The translations under genes and the position numbers were made by a program. Positions 8,948-17,371 of a stretch of 64,000 bases of DNA are shown in pieces. The DNA is from Mycetocola_B reblochoni (GTDB lineage: Bacteria > Actinomycetota > Actinomycetes > Actinomycetales > Microbacteriaceae): assembly GCF_003667525.1 (NCBI RefSeq), contig NZ_RCUW01000004.1, positions 236,102 through 300,101 on the forward strand, given 5' to 3'. Under the pieces are notes generated by a model, which did no database searches, had not been told where the DNA came from, and saw nothing but the letters and a program-made list of their open reading frames with translations. The first letter of the stretch is position 1, and each line of letters begins with the position of its first letter.

Positions 8948-9940
8948 ATGACCGCGACGAACGACCCCCGACCCGACGACCGCGCCGCGGAGGTCCCCCT
9001 GCCGCCGGACCGCCCGGTGCCCACCGCCGCCGCACTCGAGCCGCGCCGCTACCACCACGCGCTCCGACCCGTCGTCGGCTGGTGGAGGGGCGTGCTCGGC
9101 ATCCTCACGGTGGTGCTCACCGTCCTCATCCTCGGCGTCGTGTTCAGCATCCCCGCGATGCTCATCGACATCGCCGTCGGCTGGACCACCGTCGACGACC
9201 TCGCCAGCGGAACACTCGTGTTCACCCCGACGCTCATGCTGGCCAACAACCTCTCGCTCGCCGCGCTCATCCCCGTCTCCATGCTCATGCAATGGGCGCT
9301 GTACGGCGTCCGCCCGCGCTGGCTCAGCTCCGTCGAGGGCGGGTTCCGGTGGCGCTGGTTCTGGCGACTCGCGCTCATCATCGCGCCGGTGATGGCGATC
9401 TACGTGGCGATCAGCGTGCTCACCTCCCCCCTCGACGACGTCACGCTCGACGCGTTCACCATCGGCATGCTTCTCGTCGTCGTCCTGACCACCCCGCTGC
9501 AGTCGGCCGGCGAGGAGTACGGCGCCCGCGGGCTCGTCCAGCGCTCGGTGAGCGGCTGGTTCGCCTCCGCCCGCATCGCCTTCGTCGTCTCGAGCCTGGT
9601 GTCCGCCGCGCTGTTCATGGTCGCCCACGGCGCGACCGATATGTGGCTGAACGCCTACTACCTGTGCTTCGCCTTCGCCATGGGCTGGGCGGCCTGGGCC
9701 AGCGGCGGCCTGGAGGCCCCGGTGCTCATCCACATCTGCAACAACCTCTTCCTCCTGATCCCCACCGCTCTCATGGGGCAGACCGACGGGGTCTTCGACC
9801 GGGGTGCGGGCGTTGGAGGGGTCGAGATGCTGATCCCGATGGCGGTCATGATCCTCGTCGCCGGGATCGCCGTCTGGCTGGCACGTCGCCGTCGGCCCGC
9901 CGTCGTCGGCGTCGCGCCGACGCGCTACCGGACCCGCTGA
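8948..9940 (+). CDS. CPBP-family intramembrane metalloprotease (Abi/CAAX-like)
   Basis: A 330-residue polytopic membrane protein. The three CPBP catalytic motifs are intact: EEYGARG (EExxxR), FMVAHG (FxxxH) and HICNN (HxxxN/B). The family includes CAAX-type proteases and bacteriocin-immunity proteins; no partner gene is near, so its target is unknown. The ATG at 8948 lies seven bases after TAGCGT (8935-8940), so the mRNA is probably leaderless. An out-of-frame ATG at 8941 is ignored. Confidence 0.93.
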   Translation: MTATNDPRPDDRAAEVPLPPDRPVPTAAALEPRRYHHALRPVVGWWRGVLGILTVVLTVLILGVVFSIPAMLIDIAVGWTTVDDLASGTLVFTPTLMLANNLSLAALIPVSMLMQWALYGVRPRWLSSVEGGFRWRWFWRLALIIAPVMAIYVAISVLTSPLDDVTLDAFTIGMLLVVVLTTPLQSAGEEYGARGLVQRSVSGWFASARIAFVVSSLVSAALFMVAHGATDMWLNAYYLCFAFAMGWAAWASGGLEAPVLIHICNNLFLLIPTALMGQTDGVFDRGAGVGGVEMLIPMAVMILVAGIAVWLARRRRPAVVGVAPTRYRTR

Positions 9941-9964
9941 CGGCCGCGGAGCCTCCGCCGTCAG
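9937..9964. terminator. Bidirectional hairpin spanning two stop codons
   Basis: CTGACGGC (9937-9944) pairs with GCCGTCAG (9957-9964), with an inner GGAG/CTCC pairing. The hairpin contains the stop codons of both convergent genes. There is no U-tract, as is common for GC-rich actinobacterial terminators. Confidence 0.55.
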
Positions 9965-10593
9965 TCCCCTCCCTGCGGCCGGGACTGGCGGCGGCGCCGT
10001 TGGGCCGCCCTCACCTTGCTGAGCGCCGCGAGGTCCTGGGCGATCACCCGAGCGACCTCGTCATCGTCCCTGGTCCTGACCGCACCGGGCGTGTTGTCGG
10101 GCAGGCGCGCCTCGATCGTGGCGCCCACCTCCTCCCAGGCCTCCGTCTTGGCCTGATCGACCATCCCTGACAGGAAGTCCTCGTCCTCGGACAGCGCGGT
10201 CAGCCGCTCGGCAAGGGAGTCGTACACCGCACGCCGCGTGCTCAGCGCGATGGAGTCGCGCATCTGGTAGTCGTGCTGGTGACGGGGCCGACCGTGCTGG
10301 CCGGTCGCGGTGACCCGCGCCGACTCGATGCGCGCCGACGAGTCCCTGTTCTCCGCGGCCAGGAGCCGCAGCTCCGCCACGGCGGTCTCGATCGCCGTCC
10401 GGCGGTCGAAGTCGGCACGATCCTCGAGGGCGGACACGATGATCTGGTTCTTGACGGCCATCCGGACGGCGTAGCCGGCGATCATGACGCCCTCGGCGAC
10501 GAGCTCGTCCTCGCTCGCCGGCCGAACCGGCTCGGGCGCGACGAACGTCCCCACACCGTACTCGCGCTTGCGTCGCCGCCGAAAGAGGGCCAC
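9961..10593 (-). CDS. Conserved hypothetical protein, charged and probably cytoplasmic
   Basis: A 210-residue protein I do not recognise. It starts with a very basic patch (FRRRRKREYG), has no signal peptide or membrane helix, and consists largely of predicted charged helices with many Glu, Arg and Ala residues, ending in another basic tail (RRRRQSRPQ). The GTG at 10593 is chosen because GGAGGA lies about seven bases upstream; the upstream in-frame GTG at 10608 would overlap that Shine-Dalgarno. It is monocistronic and convergent with the CPBP gene. Confidence 0.75.
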   Translation of the reverse strand: MALFRRRRKREYGVGTFVAPEPVRPASEDELVAEGVMIAGYAVRMAVKNQIIVSALEDRADFDRRTAIETAVAELRLLAAENRDSSARIESARVTATGQHGRPRHQHDYQMRDSIALSTRRAVYDSLAERLTALSEDEDFLSGMVDQAKTEAWEEVGATIEARLPDNTPGAVRTRDDDEVARVIAQDLAALSKVRAAQRRRRQSRPQGGD

Positions 10594-10664
10594 CGTCGTC
10601 TCCTCCACCCATCGCGGTCGTCCCTGCGCGACCGAGCCGCTCCAGTCTACGGCGTCGACGCGGC

Positions 10665-10680
10665 TAGAATCAGGGTCGTG
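10665..10680 (+). promoter_or_regulatory. -10 box TAGAAT placed for a leaderless start
   Basis: TAGAAT at 10665-10670 is a near-consensus actinobacterial -10 element. The next GTG (10678) falls seven bases downstream, where transcription should begin. No clear -35 element was seen. Confidence 0.55.
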
Positions 10681-10749
10681 CTCGACTCCAGCCAGACCGC
10701 CACGCGGCCAGACGTCGCGCCCGGTGCTGCGGCGGCGGGTGCGGCATGA
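10678..10749 (+). CDS. Putative 23-residue leaderless peptide coupled to the next gene
   Basis: A GTG seven bases after a TAGAAT box opens a frame of 23 codons whose TGA (10747-10749) overlaps the ATG of the next gene (10746) in an ATGA junction. The peptide is Ala/Gly-rich with no recognisable motif. It could be a translated leader that delivers ribosomes to the small membrane gene, which has no convincing Shine-Dalgarno of its own. The alternative is that transcription starts elsewhere and this frame is accidental. Confidence 0.4.
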   Translation: MLDSSQTATRPDVAPGAAAAGAA

Positions 10750-11039
10750 TCGCCGTCCTCGCGCTGGCTCGGCTGCTCGCCGGGATCGTCCAGGCCCCGC
10801 AGACCGCCGAGCTCTGGGCCGTGATCGCCGCCCTCGGCGCGATCGGGATCGCCGGTGGTCTCCTCCTCGGCCGTGCGGTCAGCAACGGGATCCGGCTGCC
10901 CTCCGGCGTCGACGCACCCCCGCGCCGATGCGACCCGGTGCGAAGCAGCGCGCCGCTGCGGCCGCAGATCGCTCCCGACGCCGCGGGGCGCCCGCGTCCG
11001 AGGGCCCCGGGGACGCCGACGACCCCAGCCATCGCCTGA
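10746..11039 (+). CDS. Small membrane protein, DUF6412-like, upstream of yidC paralogue
   Basis: A 97-residue protein with two hydrophobic segments (about residues 2-16 and 22-42, the second ending GGLLLGRAV) and a Pro/Arg-rich cytoplasmic tail. Small membrane proteins of this kind (DUF6412) are known directly upstream of YidC-type insertases in actinobacteria; the assignment rests on size, topology and position. It probably shares a transcript with the yidC-like gene 58 bp downstream. Confidence 0.65.
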   Translation: MIAVLALARLLAGIVQAPQTAELWAVIAALGAIGIAGGLLLGRAVSNGIRLPSGVDAPPRRCDPVRSSAPLRPQIAPDAAGRPRPRAPGTPTTPAIA

Positions 11040-11097
11040 CCCGTTCCGGTCCCGGCGATGGCCTCCCCTCGTCGACGACCACATAGAACGGACACCC

Positions 11098-11940
11098 ATG
11101 AACATCTACGAGTTCGGCCCGCTGGCCGCACTGATCGACCTCGCCCACACCGTCATCACCGGCATCGCCGAGCTGCTGGAGCCGCTGGCCGGCTCGGCCT
11201 CCGCGGCGCTCGCCGTCGTTCTGCTCACCCTCATCGTCCGGACGCTGCTCATCCCGGTCGGGGGGGCCCAGGCGAAGGCCGCCGCCGCCAGGTCCCGCCT
11301 CGCCCCGCGGCTGGCCGAGCTCAACGCGGCGCACAAAGACAACAGGGAACTCCTGGCCCGCAAGACGATGGAGCTCTACCAGAGCGAGAACACCTCGCCG
11401 ACCGCGGGCTGCCTGCCCGTGCTCATCCAGATGCCCGTGCTCGCCGCCGTGTACGGCCTGTTCATCCTGCCGACGGTGGGGGGCCACCCCAACGACCTGC
11501 TCGGCCAGACGCTCCTCGGAATCCCACTCGGGTCCTCGCTCGTGGGCGGGATCGCCGACGGCACCCTCTCGGCCGGCCGCATCGTCGTCTTCGCCGCGAT
11601 CATCGTCCTCATCGCCGTCGTCGCCCAGACGTCCAGGCGGCTGCTGCCGATCACGGCCCCCGCCCAGCCCGCCGCCCAGCCCGCGCCCGGGATGCCCGCC
11701 ATGCCGGACATGAGCGGGGTGTTCAGAGCGATGAGCTTCCTGCCCTTCCTCACCGCGGTCATCGCCGCGTTCATCCCGCTGGCCGCGGGCATCTACCTGC
11801 TCACGACCACGAGCTGGACGCTCGTCGAACGCCTCGTCCTCCGGCGCGTCTACCCCCCGCTCGCGCCGGAGCCGCCGGCCGAGGACCCCTCCGACGACGG
11901 CGACGCCGGCCCGACGCCTCCCCGGCGGGCCGCCGACTAG
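11098..11940 (+). CDS. yidC: YidC/Oxa1-family membrane protein insertase (paralogue)
   Basis: A 280-residue insertase of the Oxa1 superfamily. The first core helix contains the conserved arginine in LIVRTLLIPV (about residue 43) of the hydrophilic groove. Next come the cytoplasmic hairpin (LAELNAAHKDNRELLARKTMELY) and TAGCLPVLIQMPVLAAVYG, then two further helices and an acidic tail. It lacks the neighbours rpmH/rnpA of the housekeeping yidC, so it is more likely a second copy. The ATG at 11098 has only a weak upstream GAACGGAC. Confidence 0.88.
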   Translation: MNIYEFGPLAALIDLAHTVITGIAELLEPLAGSASAALAVVLLTLIVRTLLIPVGGAQAKAAAARSRLAPRLAELNAAHKDNRELLARKTMELYQSENTSPTAGCLPVLIQMPVLAAVYGLFILPTVGGHPNDLLGQTLLGIPLGSSLVGGIADGTLSAGRIVVFAAIIVLIAVVAQTSRRLLPITAPAQPAAQPAPGMPAMPDMSGVFRAMSFLPFLTAVIAAFIPLAAGIYLLTTTSWTLVERLVLRRVYPPLAPEPPAEDPSDDGDAGPTPPRRAAD

Positions 11941-11949
11941 GCTTTCAGG

Positions 11950-13170
11950 GTGAGTCCCCTCCGCATCGCCCTCGTCTGCCTGCACACCTCCCCAGGGACG
12001 GAGCCCGGCTCGGGTGACGCGGGAGGGATGAACGTCGTCGTGCGACAGCAGGCGCTGGCCCTCGGCGCCCTCGGACACGACGTCGAGATCCTGACCAGGC
12101 GCTCGTCCCCGTCGCAGCCGGACGCGATGGCCGTCGGCGACGGCGTCACCCTGAGGGTGCTCACGGCCGGCCCCGCACGCGAGCTGCCGAAGGGCGAGCA
12201 CGAGGCGTGGATCGACGCGTTCGGCGATGCGCTGCGGGGCGAGGGTCCCTGGGACGTCATCCACTCCCATCACTGGTTCTCCGGCATGGCCGCGCTCCCG
12301 GTCGCCAGGGAACGCGGCATCCCCCACCTGCAGAGCTTCCACAGCATCGCCGCGCCGGACCACAGCCCGTTGAGCGACGGCGAGCGGGCCGAATCGCCCG
12401 GACGCCTCGCCGGTGAGGCCATGCTGGCGCGCGCGAGCGACGGCATCGTGGCGGTGAGCACGGCCGAGGCGAGCACCGCCGTCGACCGGCTCGGCGCCGA
12501 TCCGCGGACGGTGGCGGTGGTCCGGCCCGGTGTCGACTCGGTCCTGTTCCACCCGGAGGCGGCGGGCGCGGCCCGTCCGCGCGCGGAGTTCGTCGTCGCC
12601 GCGCGGTTGCACCCGCTCAAGGGCATCGCCCTCGCGGTCGAGGCGCTCGCGCTCCTGCCCCGCGCCCTCGGCGCCCACCTCGTGGTCGCGGGCTCCGGGT
12701 CGGCCGAGGTTCCCGGCTACCGCACAGACCTCGAGGCGGACGCCGCCCGGCTCGGCGTGGCCGACCGGGTCCGCTTCGTCGGCGCCCTGAGCCGCCCCGA
12801 GCTCGCCGTCCTGTTCCGCGGGGCGAGCGCCGTGCTGGTCCCGTCCTACTCCGAGACCTTCGGTCTGGTCGCGACCGAGGCGTCCGCGAGCGGCGTCCCG
12901 GTCATCGCCTCGGCGGCGGGCGGCCTCATCGAGGCCGTGGACGACGACGCCACCGGCCGGGTCATCGCCGACCGCGACCCCGGGCACTGGGCCGACGCGA
13001 TGACGACGGTACTCACCGACCTCCCCCGCGCCGCCCGCTGGGGCGAGGAGGGCAGACGACGAGCGCTCGCGCGGGGCTGGGATGTCTCCGCGGCGGAGCT
13101 CGCCGAGACGTACGCCGCCGCCGTCGACGGGATACCACTCCCCCTCGCCCTGGGGAGGGGGCTGCGATGA
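11950..13170 (+). CDS. mshA: MshA-like glycosyltransferase (family 4), probable mycothiol step 1
   Basis: A 406-residue GT-B glycosyltransferase. The N-terminal motif GSGDAGGMNVVVRQQALAL and the later HSHHWFSGMAALPVA, FHSIA and PGVDSVLFHP match MshA, which joins N-acetylglucosamine from UDP-GlcNAc to inositol-3-phosphate in mycothiol synthesis. The donor-site E-x7-E pattern is present in ETFGLVATEASASGVP. The GTG at 11950 sits six bases after TAGGCT (11938-11943), which overlaps the yidC stop codon, so a separate leaderless transcript is likely. Adjacency to an MshB-like deacetylase strengthens the call. A sucrose-synthase-type relative of other function remains possible. Confidence 0.8.
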   Translation: MSPLRIALVCLHTSPGTEPGSGDAGGMNVVVRQQALALGALGHDVEILTRRSSPSQPDAMAVGDGVTLRVLTAGPARELPKGEHEAWIDAFGDALRGEGPWDVIHSHHWFSGMAALPVARERGIPHLQSFHSIAAPDHSPLSDGERAESPGRLAGEAMLARASDGIVAVSTAEASTAVDRLGADPRTVAVVRPGVDSVLFHPEAAGAARPRAEFVVAARLHPLKGIALAVEALALLPRALGAHLVVAGSGSAEVPGYRTDLEADAARLGVADRVRFVGALSRPELAVLFRGASAVLVPSYSETFGLVATEASASGVPVIASAAGGLIEAVDDDATGRVIADRDPGHWADAMTTVLTDLPRAARWGEEGRRRALARGWDVSAAELAETYAAAVDGIPLPLALGRGLR

Positions 13171-13961
13171 CCGTGCCGCCGCTGACCTCCCCCGCCCAGC
13201 TCCCCGGCGACCCGTCGCGCGGCGTCCTGGTGCTCAACGCCCACCCCGACGACGAGACGCTGAGCTCGGGCCCCTTGATCGCGTGGCTCGGGGAGAGAGG
13301 CGTCGCCGTCTCCCTCGTGACGGCGACGCGGGGCGAGCGCGGAGAGATCGTCACCGGCCACGCGGACGCCGTCGCCGCCTCCGGCGGCCTGCGCGCCCAC
13401 CGTCAGCACGAGCTCGACCTGGCCTGCGCCGCCCTCGGGATCCGGCGCCGTTTCGTGCTCGGCACGCCCCCCGCGCGCGCCGCGGGGCTGCCGCCGCGCG
13501 CGTACTCCGACTCGGGGATGCGCTGGCTCCGTCCGGGGCTGGCCGGCCCGGCCGCCGACGTCACGGCGGACGCGCTGACCGCCGGCGACGAGGACGAGCA
13601 GGTGGCCGATCTGCTCGCGCTCATCGAGCTGCTGCGGCCCGGGCTGCTCGTCGGAGACGACGAGGCCGGCGGGTACGGCCACCCCGACCACCGGCGCTGC
13701 CACCGCCTGCTGCGGGCGGCCTCGGCTCACAGCGGGGTCGCCGCGGCCGCCGTCGGCCCGGCGCCGGGAAGCGCTGTGGCCGGCACCTCCGACACCTCCG
13801 GTCACTCCGGATCCGTCCTCGTCACGCCCGACGACGACGGTGCGATCAGGGCGGCGCTGCGCGCCCACGCCAGCCAGCTCACCCTCGACGGCAACGAGGT
13901 CGTGCACAGCGGCGGCCAGCGCGAGCCGATCACCACCACGGCGGCACTGCGGCCGCTCTGA
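13167..13961 (+). CDS. mshB: PIG-L family deacetylase, MshB-like
   Basis: A 264-residue zinc-dependent N-deacetylase of the LmbE/PIG-L family. The metal site NAHPDDETLSSGP (about residue 25 on) and the second histidine motif GYGHPDHRRCH (about residue 171 on) are intact, and VTATRGERGEI resembles MshB. In mycothiol synthesis MshB removes the acetyl group from GlcNAc-inositol. Its ATG overlaps the stop of the MshA-like gene (ATGA), so the two are translationally coupled. Confidence 0.82.
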   Translation: MTVPPLTSPAQLPGDPSRGVLVLNAHPDDETLSSGPLIAWLGERGVAVSLVTATRGERGEIVTGHADAVAASGGLRAHRQHELDLACAALGIRRRFVLGTPPARAAGLPPRAYSDSGMRWLRPGLAGPAADVTADALTAGDEDEQVADLLALIELLRPGLLVGDDEAGGYGHPDHRRCHRLLRAASAHSGVAAAAVGPAPGSAVAGTSDTSGHSGSVLVTPDDDGAIRAALRAHASQLTLDGNEVVHSGGQREPITTTAALRPL

Positions 13962-13962
13962 A

Positions 13963-14010
13963 CGGCGGTGGCCGGCGCCCCGCCCCACGGCGCGACGCCG
14001 GCCACCGCCG
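13963..14010. terminator. Strong bidirectional hairpin terminator
   Basis: Perfect 15-bp arms at 13963-13977 and 13996-14010 (core GGCGGTGGCCGGCG) with an 18-nt loop sit between the convergent mshB-like gene and the osmoprotectant operon. It can fold on either transcript. Confidence 0.75.
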
Positions 14011-14020
14011 GATGCCCCGC

Positions 14021-14959
14021 CTAGCCGAGCAGGCCCTTCGAGGTCAGCCAGTCGGTGGCGATCGTCGCCGCGTCCTTCTGGTCGTTGACGCTGGCCGCGT
14101 TCAGCGCGATCAGCTCGTCCGTGGTGAGCGCGGCGTTCACCGGTGCAAGCACATCGGTGACCCTGTCGGCCACCGCGTCGTCGACGACGGGGACGACGTT
14201 CTGCGCGAGGAGCAGGTTCTCCGGGTCGTCGAGCGTCACGAAGTCGCCCCCGGCCAGGTCGGGGTCGGCGCTGTAGATGTCACCCAGCTGGATGTCGTCG
14301 TCCAGGATGGCCTGCTTGGTCAACGGTCCGCCGCTGTCGCCGATCGCGGCGAAGTCGACGTCGACGCCGTAGAGCTCCTTCAGCCCGTCGGGCCCGTACG
14401 GGCGGCTCTCCAGCTCGGCGTTGCCGCCGACCGTCAGCGTGCCGTCGTAGTCGGCCAGATCGGTGAGGGACGTGATGCCGTTCGCCGAGGAGAACTCCGC
14501 CGACACGTTGTACGAGTCGGCGTCCTGCGCGGGCGCCGCCTCGAGGGCGCTGATGCCGTCGGGCAGCGCGTCGGGGAGCGCCGCGGCGACCTCCTCGCTG
14601 CTGCGCAGCTCCGTGTCGGCGTCGTAGAACTGCAGCAGGTTGCCGGTGTAGTCGGGGATGAGCTGGATCTCGCCGCTCGTCAGCGCCTCCATGTAGACGT
14701 CGCGCTGCCCGATGCGGAAGGACCGCTCGACCGTCTGGCCGGAGTCCTCGAGGGCCTGCGCATAGATCTCGGCGATGATCTCGTTCGAGTAGTAGTCCTG
14801 GGATCCGATGGTGATCGCGCCCGAGCTCGAGGCGGTGCTCTCTCCCCCGCCCGACAGGCTGTCGCTCGTCCCGCACGCGGTCAGGGTCACGGCGGTCGCG
14901 AGCGCCACCGCTGCTGCTCCGGCGCGCATGAGGCGCCGTCTGGTGGATACTGCGGTCAT
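14021..14959 (-). CDS. Osmoprotectant ABC transporter substrate-binding lipoprotein (OpuC/ProX-like)
   Basis: A 312-residue lipoprotein with signal peptide and lipobox (TLTACG, about residue 29). The mature part matches QAT-family binding proteins: ITIGSQDYYSNEIIAEIYAQ, DYTGNLLQFY and ADPDLAGGDFVTLDDPEN. It should capture glycine betaine, choline, carnitine or similar compatible solutes. ATG at 14959 with GAGAGGAG upstream; it overlaps the preceding permease stop by four bases and is the last gene of a four-gene operon. Confidence 0.93.
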   Translation of the reverse strand: MTAVSTRRRLMRAGAAAVALATAVTLTACGTSDSLSGGGESTASSSGAITIGSQDYYSNEIIAEIYAQALEDSGQTVERSFRIGQRDVYMEALTSGEIQLIPDYTGNLLQFYDADTELRSSEEVAAALPDALPDGISALEAAPAQDADSYNVSAEFSSANGITSLTDLADYDGTLTVGGNAELESRPYGPDGLKELYGVDVDFAAIGDSGGPLTKQAILDDDIQLGDIYSADPDLAGGDFVTLDDPENLLLAQNVVPVVDDAVADRVTDVLAPVNAALTTDELIALNAASVNDQKDAATIATDWLTSKGLLG

Positions 14960-15696
14960 TGTGCTGCTCCTCTCGGGGTGGCCGGACGCCGGTGGCGTCG
15001 GCCGCGGGTGGTCTGCGCAGCCCCGCCGGCGACCCGGACACCCGCGGGGGTGCACAGCCGCTGCAGCAGGGCGAAGAATCCGTCGATGGCGAAGGCGAGC
15101 AGCACCACGACGATGGCACCGCCGATCATCTCGTCGTAGGAACGCAGCTGAATGCCGCGCTGAAGGTAGATGCCGAGACCGCCGAGGTTGACGTACGCCG
15201 CGAGCACCGCGGTCGAGACGATCTGCAGGGCGGCGCTGCGCACCCCGGCGATGAGCAGCGGCAGGCCGAGCGGCGCCTCGACCCGCAGGGCGACCTGGAG
15301 GGGCGTCATGCCGACGGACCGTGCCGCGTCGACGACCCGGCGATCCACCGACTCGAAGCCGGCGTATGCGCCCGCGAGAATGGGAGGGATGCCGAGAACC
15401 ACGAAGACGATGGTCGCCGCGACGGGGGCGTCACCGATGCCGACCAGCAGCGTCAGCACGAACAACAGCCCGAGCGACGGCAGCGCCCTCGCCGCGCCCG
15501 ACAGGCCGACGGCGAGGTCGCGACCCCGGCCGGTGTGACCGATCAGGTAGCCGAGGGGGACCGCGATGACGGCCGCGATGACGAGGGCGAGCAGGGTGTA
15601 CCCCAGGTGCTCGGCCAGGCGCTCGGGCAGCGGGTTCGGCCCGCTGAGCCGGTCGGGCGAGAACAGCCAGGCGATCCCCTCGAGGAACACACTCAT
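14956..15696 (-). CDS. Osmoprotectant ABC transporter permease
   Basis: A 246-residue BPD-type permease with about six membrane helices. It contains LPSLGLLFVLTLLVG, GIPPILAGAYAGFESVDRRVVDAARSVGMTP (the EAA-like loop that contacts the ATPase) and NLGGLGIYLQRG. It is the second permease of an OpuC/YehW-type importer. Its ends overlap both neighbours by four bases. Confidence 0.93.
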   Translation of the reverse strand: MSVFLEGIAWLFSPDRLSGPNPLPERLAEHLGYTLLALVIAAVIAVPLGYLIGHTGRGRDLAVGLSGAARALPSLGLLFVLTLLVGIGDAPVAATIVFVVLGIPPILAGAYAGFESVDRRVVDAARSVGMTPLQVALRVEAPLGLPLLIAGVRSAALQIVSTAVLAAYVNLGGLGIYLQRGIQLRSYDEMIGGAIVVVLLAFAIDGFFALLQRLCTPAGVRVAGGAAQTTRGRRHRRPATPRGAAQ

Positions 15697-16430
15697 GCGG
15701 CTCCTCCCCCTGTCACGGCGTCCTCAGCCGCGGTGCCCGGGACCTCGGCACGGTGCGCACGCCGCCGGGACGCGCGCCGGGCCGCGCCGGAGGTCCCGCT
15801 CACCCGCGCCCAGGGGGTCAGCGCACGGCCGACGGCCGCGATGACGAGGTCGAGGACGAGCGCGAGGACGACCGTCGCCACGATGCCCGCGACGATCTCC
15901 GGCACGATCCCCCTCTGCAGCCCGTCCGTGAACAGCGAGCCGAGGTTCCGACTGCCCACGAGCGCACCGACGGTCACGAGGCTGACGGTGGACACCGCGA
16001 CGACGCGGGTCCCCGCGACGATGACCGGGACGGCCAGCGGCAGCTCGACCGTCCAGAAGCGGCGCAGCGGTGTGTAGCCCACGGCCATCGCCGACCGGAC
16101 GACGTCGGCGTCGACCGCGTCGAAGGCGTCCGCGACGCTGCGGGTCAGCAGGGCGACGCCGTAGAGGCCGAGGGCCACCAGCACGTTGACGTCGGAGAGC
16201 ACCGGCGTGCCGAGCAGAGGCGGCAGCAGCGTGATGAGCGCGAGCGAGGGGATCGTGTACAGCAGTCCCACGACGGAGAGCACGCCGCCCCTCAGCCAGC
16301 CGACGCGGTGGGCGAGCCTTCCCAGCGGCACCGCGACGAGGATGCTCACCACGACGGGGATGAGGCTGAGCCGCAGGTGGACGAGCATCAGGTCCCCGAT
16401 GAGGCCGAGGTTGGCGAGAATCCAGGTCAT
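15693..16430 (-). CDS. Osmoprotectant ABC transporter permease
   Basis: A 245-residue permease paralogous to the next gene: VVGLLYTIPSLALITLLPPLLG in a membrane helix pair, the coupling loop DAVDADVVRSAMAVGYTPL, and VGSRNLGSLFTDGLQRG. With its partner it forms the heterodimeric channel. It follows the ATPase gene with an ATGA overlap. The C-terminal tail is basic and longer than needed. Confidence 0.93.
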   Translation of the reverse strand: MTWILANLGLIGDLMLVHLRLSLIPVVVSILVAVPLGRLAHRVGWLRGGVLSVVGLLYTIPSLALITLLPPLLGTPVLSDVNVLVALGLYGVALLTRSVADAFDAVDADVVRSAMAVGYTPLRRFWTVELPLAVPVIVAGTRVVAVSTVSLVTVGALVGSRNLGSLFTDGLQRGIVPEIVAGIVATVVLALVLDLVIAAVGRALTPWARVSGTSGAARRASRRRAHRAEVPGTAAEDAVTGGGAA

Positions 16431-17266
16431 CGCCGGTCCGAGTGCGCGGGGGTGTCGGCGTCGAGCAGGCCGACCGGTCGGTCGTGCCGGTCGACGACGA
16501 TGCGGGCGCCGTCCCTCTCGACGACCCGCAGGCGCCGCTGCCCACTGTCCGCGCCGATGAACCCGGCGACGAAGTCGTCCGCCGGGTGCGCGAGGATCTC
16601 GGCTGGCGTGCCCTGCTGGGCGATGACGCCCCCGGTGCGTAGGATCACGACCCGGTCGCCGAGGAGGAAGGCCTCGTCGATGTCGTGGGTGACGAACACG
16701 ATCGTCTTCGCCAGCTCTCGGTGCACGCGGAGGAGCTCCCGCTGCAGCTCCGCCCTGACGATCGGGTCGACGGCTCCGAAGGGCTCGTCCATGAGCAGGA
16801 TGTTCGGGTCGGAGGCGAGCCCCCTCGCCACACCGACGCGCTGCTGCTGGCCGCCGGAGAGCTGCGCCGGGTAGCGCGAGGCCAGGCCGCGGTCGAGCGA
16901 CACGGTGTCCATCAGCTCGAGCCCGCGGGCCCTCGCCTGCGCCCTCGGCACCCGGTTCAGCCGGAGCACCGTGGTGATGTTGTCCAGGACGCTGCGGTGC
17001 GGAAGCAGCCCTCCGTTCTGCATGACGTAGCCGATGCGACGCCGCAGCCGGACGGGGTCGAGCGATCCGACGTCCTCGCCGTCGATGCTGACCGTGCCGG
17101 CCGTCGGGTCGATCATGCGGTTCACCATCCGCAACAGCGTGGTCTTGCCACAGCCGGAGGACCCCACGAGGACGGTGATCTCACGCGCGGGGATCGTCAA
17201 ATCGATCCCGTCGACGGCGGTCGTTCCGTCGGGATAGGTTTTCCGCACGCCCTCGAACTCGATCAT
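16427..17266 (-). CDS. Osmoprotectant ABC transporter ATP-binding protein
   Basis: A 279-residue ATPase, first gene of the osmoprotectant operon. Walker A GSSGCGKTT (residues 35-43), Q-loop MQNGGLLPHRSV, signature LSGGQQQRVGVARGLA, Walker B ILLMDEPFGAVD and the H-loop VTHDIDEA are all intact, in the order of OpuCA/ProV-type subunits. The C-terminal extension is shorter than a full CBS pair, so osmosensing by CBS domains is not evident. The promoter must lie in the 105-bp gap to the right; I saw no convincing -10/-35 pair there. Confidence 0.94.
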   Translation of the reverse strand: MIEFEGVRKTYPDGTTAVDGIDLTIPAREITVLVGSSGCGKTTLLRMVNRMIDPTAGTVSIDGEDVGSLDPVRLRRRIGYVMQNGGLLPHRSVLDNITTVLRLNRVPRAQARARGLELMDTVSLDRGLASRYPAQLSGGQQQRVGVARGLASDPNILLMDEPFGAVDPIVRAELQRELLRVHRELAKTIVFVTHDIDEAFLLGDRVVILRTGGVIAQQGTPAEILAHPADDFVAGFIGADSGQRRLRVVERDGARIVVDRHDRPVGLLDADTPAHSDRR

Positions 17267-17371
17267 GGCTGCTCACTCCCGCCCCGCCGGCGGTCGGGCC
17301 GACTCGCCTCAGCGTAACGAAGACACCGCCGCCTGTGACATCACGTTTCATCACGGCGCGGCGTATGGGCC

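Noticed and set aside
10061..10612. Alternative frame across the hypothetical gene at 9961-10593
   Set aside because: Gly/Arg/Ala-biased composition typical of a shadow; the chosen frame has balanced composition and a good Shine-Dalgarno.
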